Source: SAR116 cluster bacterium
GTDB taxonomy: Bacteria; Pseudomonadota; Alphaproteobacteria; Puniceispirillales; GCA-002684695
DNA: 6,221 bases
Direction of reading: 5' to 3'
NCBI GenBank assembly: GCA_002684695.1
Contig: NYVQ01000038.1
Location: 30,776-36,996, forward strand
The notes under the pieces: model-generated
Databases searched by the model: none
What the model saw: the letters and a program-made list of their open reading frames with translations, nothing else
Told to the model about the DNA's origin: nothing
Position numbers and translations under genes: made by a program
Shown here: positions 1 through 5,340 of the stretch, piece after piece
Layout of the letters: each line of letters starts with the position of its first letter
Position numbering within the stretch: the first letter of the stretch is position 1

Positions 1-36
1 TTATTATTATAAACATAAATTACTATAAATATATCA

Positions 37-855
37 ATGCCTGAACTTCCAGAAGTAGAAACTGTTAAAAGAGCTTTAGAAAAAACAATATCATATAAAA
101 AAATTATCGATTTTTATCATGGAGAAAAAAACCTAAGATTTCCATTTTCAAGAGAACATTCAAAGAAAGTAATTGGGAATATAATTCTTAGGCCTTATAG
201 GTTAGGAAAATATTGTATCCTCCCTTTAAGCTCAAAAAAGAAATTTTTAATTCATCTTGGCATGTCTGGAAAAATTTCTATTCTAAATAAGAAGCCCAAA
301 ATTGGAAAGCATGATCATATATTAATCAGTTTGGAGGGAGGAATTTATATCTTATATAACGATCAAAGGAGGTTTGGCTTTATTGATTTAATAGAAACTA
401 ATATATTTGAAAATAAATTCATAAAGAAACTTGGCCCCGAGCCTTTACTAAAAGAATTTAATGGAGAATATCTTTATAAAATCATAAAAGTTAGAGAAAG
501 GTCTATTAAATCAATTTTACTAGATCAATCTAAAGTTGCTGGACTTGGAAATATTTATGTAAACGAGGTTTTATTTGAAACAGGAATTTCTCCAAAAAAG
601 AAAGGAAAAAACATTTCTAAAAAGAAATGTTTTGATTTAGTAATGAATATTAAAAAAATACTAAAGAAAGCAATAAAATTGGGAGGTACAACCATAAAAG
701 ACCACATGCAACCAGACGGGAAATTAGGCTACTTCAAGCAAAATCTCAAAGTATATGGAAAAACCAATGAAAAATGTTTTAATTGTATGGATATTATAAA
801 AGAAATAAAACAGTTAGGCCGCACAAGCTATTATTGCAAATCTTGCCAAAAGTAA
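37..855 (+). CDS. mutM: Formamidopyrimidine-DNA glycosylase (Fpg/MutM), complete
   Basis: This is a 272-residue bifunctional DNA glycosylase/AP lyase that removes 8-oxoguanine and formamidopyrimidines in base excision repair. The start is fixed by the invariant N-terminus MPELPEVETVKR, in which Pro2 is the Schiff-base nucleophile and Glu3 a catalytic acid once Met1 is removed. Further family marks are Lys58 in RLGKY, the HLGMSG loop (73-78, Met76 as lesion-void filler), RRFG (111-114), and the helix-two-turn-helix GLGNIYVNEVLF (169-180). GGTTIKDHMQPDGKLGYF (216-233) is the lesion-recognition part. The C-terminal zinc finger has Cys247/Cys250 and Cys267/Cys270 with Arg262 in GRTS. Length is normal for the family. 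The protein is very lysine-rich, as expected at this base composition. Only 36 AT-rich bases precede it, with no clear Shine-Dalgarno sequence. Identification is secure from catalytic and zinc residues together. Confidence 0.97.
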   Translation: MPELPEVETVKRALEKTISYKKIIDFYHGEKNLRFPFSREHSKKVIGNIILRPYRLGKYCILPLSSKKKFLIHLGMSGKISILNKKPKIGKHDHILISLEGGIYILYNDQRRFGFIDLIETNIFENKFIKKLGPEPLLKEFNGEYLYKIIKVRERSIKSILLDQSKVAGLGNIYVNEVLFETGISPKKKGKNISKKKCFDLVMNIKKILKKAIKLGGTTIKDHMQPDGKLGYFKQNLKVYGKTNEKCFNCMDIIKEIKQLGRTSYYCKSCQK

Positions 856-866
856 GCCAATAAGTA

Positions 867-895
867 TTGACGATAACAAAAATTATCTATATATC
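867..895 (+). promoter_or_regulatory. Candidate sigma-70-type promoter for rpsT
   Basis: TTGACG (867-872, five of six matches to the -35 consensus) is followed after 17 bases by TATATC (890-895, four of six to the -10). Transcription would begin near 902 and give a leader of about 20 bases before the rpsT ATG at 924. It lies in the 68-base gap after mutM, so rpsT could be transcribed apart from mutM. The -35 with ideal spacing is persuasive; the -10 is imperfect. No experimental support exists in the sequence itself. Confidence 0.5.
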
Positions 896-923
896 CCGTA
901 AGTAATTTATAAGAAAGAATAAT

Positions 924-1187
924 ATGGCTGATCATAAATCATCAAAAAAAAGAATTATTAGAAATAATAAAAGAAATGAAATAAATACTAATAGAATAAG
1001 TAGAATTAGAACTTTTATTAAGAAAGTAGAAAACCTTATAGGTGGTGAGAGTAAAGATAAAGCTCAAGAAGCTTTTAAAATTGCTATGCCTGAATTACAA
1101 AAAGGGGTATCAAAAGGTTTAATACACAAAAATACAGCCGCTAGAAAACTTTCAAGACTATCTAAAAAAATTAAAAGCTTAAAATAA
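924..1187 (+). CDS. rpsT: 30S ribosomal protein S20 (bS20), complete
   Basis: This 87-residue, strongly basic protein binds 16S rRNA early in assembly of the small ribosomal subunit. It matches bS20 from end to end: MADHKSSKKRIIRNNKR at the start, SRIRTFIKKVE in the first long helix (26-36), and the PELQKGVSKGLIHKNTAARKLSRL block (56-79). Length is typical (about 85-90). The ATG is preceded by a weak purine-rich site, AAGAAAG (911-917). In many alphaproteobacteria rpsT lies directly upstream of dnaA, as here, so the gene also serves as a synteny marker for the origin region. No GC-rich hairpin with a T run follows the stop codon, so how transcription ends before the origin-like gap is unclear. 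Confidence 0.97.
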   Translation: MADHKSSKKRIIRNNKRNEINTNRISRIRTFIKKVENLIGGESKDKAQEAFKIAMPELQKGVSKGLIHKNTAARKLSRLSKKIKSLK

Positions 1188-1208
1188 TTTAGTGTCCGAT
1201 TCGTAAAG

Positions 1209-1220
1209 TCAAATTTGAAT
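1209..1220. repeat. Palindrome-containing 12-mer, copy 1
   Basis: TCAAATTTGAAT is present here and again at 1355-1366, both inside the origin-like gap. The inner ten bases TCAAATTTGA are a perfect palindrome. It lies 21 bases after the rpsT stop codon. It could be a protein-binding site or a weak part of the rpsT end. At this base composition chance is not excluded. Confidence 0.45.
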
Positions 1221-1259
1221 TAATTTCTTATATTTGAGCAACACAAAAAATTTAAAAAA

Positions 1260-1289
1260 TTAACTATTCTTAACTTTTATTAATTAAAT
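1260..1289 (+). repeat. Three TTAA-led decamers in tandem
   Basis: TTAACTATTC, TTAACTTTTA and TTAATTAAAT follow each other without a gap, so TTAA recurs at 1260, 1270 and 1280, exactly one helical turn apart. This resembles the AT-rich repeated units of a DNA unwinding element. TTAAC is also the half-site of the alphaproteobacterial regulator CtrA, but the spacing is six bases and not the usual seven. The function is not established. Confidence 0.4.
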
Positions 1290-1354
1290 CAATAGTTTTC
1301 ACTGTGTTCTTTAATTTAATAATTTCAATTTACCTTTAAACTTACAAAAATATT

Positions 1355-1366
1355 TCAAATTTGAAT
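1355..1366. repeat. Palindrome-containing 12-mer, copy 2
   Basis: This is the second copy of TCAAATTTGAAT, 146 bases after the first. Here the palindrome extends to a perfect 12-mer, TTCAAATTTGAA (1354-1365). It sits 10 bases before a GAATC (GANTC) site at 1376. A dimeric DNA-binding protein acting at the origin or the dnaA promoter is one possible reader; this is inference. Confidence 0.45.
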
Positions 1367-1513
1367 ATTTAAGAAGAATCAAACATCACAGGTCTGTCAA
1401 CTAAATTAACTCAAAAAAAATAAAAAAAAAATTAGCTTTACTCAGAGAAAATATATTAATTTCCATCTAATATTTGAAACTTAAAATTAACTCTACTTTG
1501 TGGGATATTTTCA

Positions 1514-2908
1514 ATGAAATTTTCTAAGGAATCTAAAATTAAGGATCTTAACATTGAGATATGGGATAAAGTAAAGAATAGATTAAGAAAAGAGTTAGGC
1601 GAAACTTTATATAGAAGTTGGCTTAAACCATTGAAATTGAAGAAAATCAATAAAAATACAATCATTTTATCAGCGGAGACTTCTCTTGTAAGAGATAGAG
1701 TTGAAAGACAGTACACGGATCGAATAGTATCAATCTGGGCATCTGAAAAACCTGGTATAAATGATATAAAAGTATCTTTAGATAGTGATAAAAAAAGTGA
1801 AAATCTATCTAATTTAAAAGATAAAAATAAAAATTTTATTCAAAGTTCATATCAGTCAGATAAGTTTACTAAAGATGATGATATACTTCTTTCTAATCTA
1901 GATAAAAGACTGACTTTTGAAAATTTTGTTGTTGGTAGTCCTAATGAATTAGCTTTTGCAGCAGCAAAGAGAGTGGCTGAAGCTGAATTTGTTCCTTTTA
2001 ATCCGTTGTTTCTTTATGGGGGTGTTGGTTTAGGTAAAACACATTTAATGAACGCAATTGCTTGGGTTATAAAGAAAAGAGATCCTAGTAGAAAAGTTGT
2101 ATATATTTCAGCTGAAAAGTTTATGTATCAGTTCATTAAAGCTTTAAGATCAAAAGATGTAATGAATTTTAAACAAGAGTTTCGTTCAGTTGATGTTTTG
2201 ATGATCGACGATGTTCAATTTATAAGTGGTAAAGAACATACTCAAGAGGAGTTTTTCCATACTTTTAATGCTTTAGTTGACCGGGGTTGTCAGATCGTTC
2301 TATCTGCTGACAAGTCACCTAATGATTTAAGTGGAATGGAAGAAAGGCTTAAGTCTAGGTTGGGGTGGGGTCTTGTTACTGATATTCAGCCTACAACGTA
2401 TGAACTAAGGCTTGGAATTCTTCAATCTAGAGCTGAGGTATCAGGAATAGCTTTTCCTAAAGAAGTTTTAGAATTCATTGCTCAAAAAATTAAATCTAAT
2501 GTCAGAGAATTAGAGGGAGCTCTTAATAGAATAATTGCACATACTACACTTGTTGGGAAAAAAATCACTCTTGAAAATACTATAGATGTTTTGTCTGATG
2601 TTCTTAGGGCCAATAATAAACTTGTTACCATAGAAGACATCCAAAAGAAAGTTGCTGAACATTTTTCTATTAAAATGTCTGAAATGTTCTCAGCTAGAAG
2701 ATCAAAATCAGTTGTTATACCAAGGCAAATAGCTATGTATTTATCAAAAGAACTTACTAATCTGTCGTATCCAGAAATTGGTAGAAATTTTGGTGGCAAA
2801 GATCACACAACTATAATTCATGCTTCAAAAAAAATTGATAAGTTATTAAATGAAAATAGTAATATTTCAGAAGATATAAGATTATTAAAAAGTATTTTAT
2901 CAAATTAA
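1514..2908 (+). CDS. dnaA: Chromosomal replication initiator protein DnaA, complete
   Basis: This 464-residue AAA+ ATPase binds and melts the origin. Domain I (about 14-85) shows IWDKVKNRLRKELGETLYRSW; domain II (about 90-130) is a short, charged, poorly conserved linker. The ATPase domain starts near LTFENFVVG (133-141), with Walker A GGVGLGKT (169-176), Walker B VLMIDD (228-233), sensor 1 in IVLSADKSP (261-269), an arginine-finger region RLKSRLGWG (278-286) and sensor 2 Arg331 in NVRELEGAL. Domain IV carries the basic loop SARRSKSV (393-400) and the DnaA signature IGRNFGGKDHTTIIHASKKI (422-441), which reads DnaA boxes. No other ATG, GTG or TTG lies between the in-frame stop at 1475 and this ATG, so the start is firm. 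GGGA (1502-1505) is a weak ribosome-site candidate. The intact box-reading motif contrasts with the lack of a visible consensus box upstream. Confidence 0.98.
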   Translation: MKFSKESKIKDLNIEIWDKVKNRLRKELGETLYRSWLKPLKLKKINKNTIILSAETSLVRDRVERQYTDRIVSIWASEKPGINDIKVSLDSDKKSENLSNLKDKNKNFIQSSYQSDKFTKDDDILLSNLDKRLTFENFVVGSPNELAFAAAKRVAEAEFVPFNPLFLYGGVGLGKTHLMNAIAWVIKKRDPSRKVVYISAEKFMYQFIKALRSKDVMNFKQEFRSVDVLMIDDVQFISGKEHTQEEFFHTFNALVDRGCQIVLSADKSPNDLSGMEERLKSRLGWGLVTDIQPTTYELRLGILQSRAEVSGIAFPKEVLEFIAQKIKSNVRELEGALNRIIAHTTLVGKKITLENTIDVLSDVLRANNKLVTIEDIQKKVAEHFSIKMSEMFSARRSKSVVIPRQIAMYLSKELTNLSYPEIGRNFGGKDHTTIIHASKKIDKLLNENSNISEDIRLLKSILSN

Positions 2909-2911
2909 TTC

Positions 2912-2941
2912 TTTATATATAAAAAAGTTTTATTATATAAT
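2912..2941 (+). promoter_or_regulatory. Possible dnaN promoter in the dnaA-dnaN gap
   Basis: A perfect -10 hexamer TATAAT (2936-2941) is preceded after 18 bases by TTTATA (2912-2917, four of six to the -35). The gap of 77 bases is almost pure A and T, so such words arise easily by chance. If real, transcription would start near 2948 and allow dnaN expression separate from dnaA. Confidence is low. Confidence 0.25.
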
Positions 2942-2985
2942 TTAATTTTGTTATAAATAATAAATTAAATTATTTTGAAAATTAA

Positions 2986-4092
2986 ATGAAAATTATAACT
3001 GAAAAATCTGCCTTATTAAAGCCTCTAAGTCATATACAGGGCGTTGTTGAAAAAAGAAACACCATTCCAATTCTATCAAATGTAGTTATCAAAGCTGATG
3101 AAGATGGTTTATCTTTATCTGCAACTGATATGGATATAGATATTTTAGAAAAATTTAATTGTAACGTAATTAACCCAGGTTCAGTTACTGTAACAGCGAA
3201 TATCTTTTATGACGTGGTAAGAAAGTTAATGGATGGTTCTGAAATACAAATTGAATTTAACGGTGGAACAGCTAGTCTTATTTCTAATAAATCTAAATTT
3301 CAATTACCTGTTTTGCCTGTTGAAGATTACCCGAATTTAAATCAGGATGATTTACCTATAAACTTTAAAGTAACTGTTGATGAGTTATGCAAGCTTATTG
3401 ATAAAACTAAATTTGCAATCTCAATGGAAGAAACAAGGTACTATCTAAACGGAATATATATTCACAAACATGATAAAAAGCTTATTGCAGTTGCAACTGA
3501 CGGACATAGGTTAGCAAGAACAAGTATCAGTCTTCCCTCGGGTGCTGACTTAATTAATGGTGTTATTATTCCAAGAAAGGCTATTTATGAAATAAGGAAA
3601 CTTATTGAAGACTTTTCTCATGATGATCAAGTTTCTATAAGTCTATCAGATTCAAAAATAAGGGTTAAAATTTCTAATACAATTATTACTAGTAAGCTTA
3701 TCGATGGTAATTTTCCTGACTATGAGAAAGTAATCCCAAAAAATAATGATAATATTGTAAAGTTAGATTGCTTAGTGTTTTCTGAATCAGTAGATAGGGT
3801 TTCAACAATTTTTTCGGATAAATCAAAATCTGTAAGACTTTCTTTATCTAAAAACAACTTATCATTAGAGGCTAATAGTCCAGACACTGGTTCTGCATCT
3901 GAAGAAATTGGAATAACTTATGACAAAGATGATATTAGCATTGGTTTTAATTCTAGATATTTATTAGATGTTACTTCTCAAATTGGTTCTGGTGATCTAA
4001 TTATGGCACTCAAAGACTCAGGGTCTCCAGCTTTAATAAGTTTACCTGATGATACAGAATCATTATTCGTATTAATGCCTATGCGAGTGTAA
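2986..4092 (+). CDS. dnaN: DNA polymerase III beta subunit (sliding clamp), complete
   Basis: This 368-residue protein forms the ring-shaped dimer that tethers DNA polymerase III and other factors to DNA. It matches the family over its full length: MKIITEKSALLKPLSHIQGV at the start, RNTIPILSNV (24-33), ATDMDIDI (46-53), TRYYLNGI (150-157), ATDGHRLA (170-177), LIDGNFPDYEKVIP (238-251) and the C-terminal MPMRV (364-368). Thr171, His174 and the MPM end line the hydrophobic cleft that holds clamp-binding peptides, so partner binding should be intact. Three clamp folds fit in the normal length. The ATG is preceded by no strong ribosome-binding site. It lies 77 bases after dnaA and 54 bases before the likely recF start, in the conserved replication cluster. 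Confidence 0.98.
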   Translation: MKIITEKSALLKPLSHIQGVVEKRNTIPILSNVVIKADEDGLSLSATDMDIDILEKFNCNVINPGSVTVTANIFYDVVRKLMDGSEIQIEFNGGTASLISNKSKFQLPVLPVEDYPNLNQDDLPINFKVTVDELCKLIDKTKFAISMEETRYYLNGIYIHKHDKKLIAVATDGHRLARTSISLPSGADLINGVIIPRKAIYEIRKLIEDFSHDDQVSISLSDSKIRVKISNTIITSKLIDGNFPDYEKVIPKNNDNIVKLDCLVFSESVDRVSTIFSDKSKSVRLSLSKNNLSLEANSPDTGSASEEIGITYDKDDISIGFNSRYLLDVTSQIGSGDLIMALKDSGSPALISLPDDTESLFVLMPMRV

Positions 4093-4102
4093 TGTCTTTT
4101 AA

Positions 4103-4114
4103 TTAAGCGCTTAA
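4103..4114. repeat. Perfect 12-base palindrome in the dnaN-recF gap
   Basis: TTAAGCGCTTAA begins 11 bases after the dnaN stop. Its GCGC centre stands out in a gap otherwise nearly free of G and C. A stem would leave almost no loop, so a terminator is unlikely and a dimer-binding operator is the better guess. A -10-like TATACT (4130-4135) lies downstream without a good -35, so the palindrome could sit over a recF promoter. This is inference. Confidence 0.35.
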
Positions 4115-4146
4115 ACTCTAATTAATAAGTATACTAGAGAAATACT

Positions 4147-5307
4147 ATAACAAAATTAAATCAACAACATTCCTTATTAAAGATTAAGCTTTTAAATTTT
4201 AGGAGCTACAAAGAAGTAGAATTATCTTTGTGTAATAAACATGTTGTTTTATGTGGTCCTAATGGATCTGGTAAAACCAATTTTTTAGAAGCGATATCTT
4301 TATTGATGCCTGGTAAAGGTTTAAGATCGTCAAAAAAAGAACATTTCCCATATATAGAAGACCACGATCAAAGTATACATAATGATTGGGCTATACATTA
4401 TACTCTTAAAAGAGGGGAAAATGTTCATGAAATTTCCACAGGTGTACAATCTTTAACAACAAATACTAAATCATCTAGAAGGTATAAATTTGATGGTAAT
4501 TTTCTGAAATCCAAAGACATATCTCAGTTAATATCAATGAATTGGATAACCCCAACAATGCATAATATTATAAATGGTTCAGAAAGTTTAAGGAGAAATT
4601 TTTTTGATAGAATGATTTCAGCTTTAAATCCATCACACAAAAATAGATTAAATAAATTAGAGAAACTTTCTAGAGAAAGAACAAAGTTATTAGAAAAAAA
4701 CATTAAAGATGAAAGTTGGTTTTCAATAGTTGAGCAAGAAATCTCACAGCTTAGTATAGCCATTATTGTTGAAAGGCAGAATTTTACTGCAAAATTAGAT
4801 GAATTTATGGCAAGTCCCAATAGTTCATTTTTCCCAAAAGTCAGAATAATTTGGTCAGGAATGGTTGAAGAATGGTTAAATGGTAAACCAGCAATATACG
4901 CTGAGGAAAAAATGGGGGCTTATTTAGAAAAGGAAAGATTAGATAGGAGTTTTAGCATATGTGGGCCATCTAATTCAGTTTTGAAAATTTGGTTTGGTGA
5001 TTTTGGTAAACCTTCAGAGTTATGTTCTACAGGACAACAAAAATCTATATTAGTTTCAATTGTTTTAGCATATTCAAAACTTCTAAAAAATAAAAAAGAA
5101 TTTTCCCCTATATTGCTATTAGATGAAGCAACAGCACATTTAGATGAAGAACAATTCCAAGCATTTTTTGATGAATCTTTGATTAACTCTAGTCAAATTT
5201 GGATGACTGGAACAGACAAATATATTTTCAAAAAGTTGGAGAAATCTGCTAATCTACAATATTTTGTTATTAATGATAGTAATGTTACACAACTTGTAGA
5301 TTTATGA
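4147..5307 (+). CDS. recF: DNA replication and repair protein RecF, non-standard start likely
   Basis: RecF is an SMC/ABC-type ATPase that, with RecO and RecR, loads RecA at single-strand gaps and stalled forks. Taking the ATA at 4147 as residue 1 gives 386 residues. The conserved first strand LKIKLLNFRSY is at 11-21, Walker A GPNGSGKT at 37-44 (4255-4278), the ABC signature STGQQ at 294-298 (5026-5040), and Walker B ILLLDE at 322-327 (5110-5127), followed by AHLDE. The tail contains WMTGTDKYIF. The reading frame is open from 4138 after a TAG at 4135, yet the first ATG, GTG or TTG is the TTG at 4228, which would cut off the conserved N-terminal strand. Translation therefore probably begins at ATA 4147 (AGAGA at 4136-4140, six bases away) or ATT 4183, unless a base is miscalled. 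The product is secure; the start is not. Confidence 0.93.
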   Translation: MTKLNQQHSLLKIKLLNFRSYKEVELSLCNKHVVLCGPNGSGKTNFLEAISLLMPGKGLRSSKKEHFPYIEDHDQSIHNDWAIHYTLKRGENVHEISTGVQSLTTNTKSSRRYKFDGNFLKSKDISQLISMNWITPTMHNIINGSESLRRNFFDRMISALNPSHKNRLNKLEKLSRERTKLLEKNIKDESWFSIVEQEISQLSIAIIVERQNFTAKLDEFMASPNSSFFPKVRIIWSGMVEEWLNGKPAIYAEEKMGAYLEKERLDRSFSICGPSNSVLKIWFGDFGKPSELCSTGQQKSILVSIVLAYSKLLKNKKEFSPILLLDEATAHLDEEQFQAFFDESLINSSQIWMTGTDKYIFKKLEKSANLQYFVINDSNVTQLVDL

Positions 5308-5313
5308 TATAAT
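5284..5313 (+). promoter_or_regulatory. Candidate extended -10 promoter for gyrB
   Basis: TGATATAAT (5305-5313) is a perfect extended -10 element (TGNTATAAT). GTTACA (5284-5289) lies 18 bases upstream of the TATAAT and matches the -35 consensus at four of six positions. Transcription would start near 5320, about 20 bases before the gyrB ATG. The TGA of the extended element is the recF stop codon, so the promoter overlaps the end of recF. It would let gyrB be regulated apart from the upstream genes. Confidence 0.45.
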
Positions 5314-5340
5314 TATAAAATAACAATAAAGTAAATAAAT

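Larger units (their letters stand above)
1188..1513. other. Non-coding, extremely AT-rich gap between rpsT and dnaA; candidate oriC
   Basis: No plausible gene lies in these 326 bases. Hand count gives 57 G+C in 1201-1500 (19%). The stretch holds TTAA words at 10-base spacing (1260-1289), two copies of a 12-mer containing a palindrome (1209-1220, 1355-1366), an IHF-like site AATCAATAGTTTT (1287-1299, 12 of 13 to WATCAANNNNTTR), and an A8-T-A10 tract (1413-1431). GANTC methylation-type sites lie at 1198 and 1376, with a third at 1529 inside dnaA. No TTATNCACA DnaA box was found on either strand. Its position beside dnaA, AT content and a rise in G over C from dnaA onward fit an origin. The missing boxes keep this a candidate; it could simply be a long dnaA leader and promoter region. 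Confidence 0.5.

Noticed and set aside
1188..1240. Rho-independent terminator after rpsT
   Set aside because: The TCAAATTTGA palindrome leaves no loop, contains little GC and is not followed by a clean T run.
1386..1396. ACAGGTCTGT inverted repeat
   Set aside because: The arms are only four bases long with a mismatched centre, too short to mean anything here.
1252..1490. CtrA binding sites (TTAA-N7-TTAA)
   Set aside because: Many TTAA words occur, but the spacings I measured are 0, 2, 4, 6, 10 and 16; none is seven.
1499..1507. DnaA-box-like TGTGGGATA just before dnaA
   Set aside because: Reverse-complemented it is TATCCCACA, which matches TTATNCACA only if one base is inserted, so it is not a convincing box.
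1456..1716. Open frame of 86 codons on the - strand
   Set aside because: It overlaps the dnaA start region in antisense, resembles no family I know, and arises from the AT-rich composition.
2482..2799. Open frame of 105 codons on the - strand inside dnaA
   Set aside because: It lies wholly antisense to the conserved C-terminal part of dnaA and has no family features.
4228..4230. TTG as the recF start
   Set aside because: It is the first conventional start but would delete the conserved strand KLLNFRSY that precedes Walker A in RecF proteins.
4524..4820. Open frame of 98 codons on the - strand inside recF
   Set aside because: It is a shadow of the recF coding frame with no recognisable domain.
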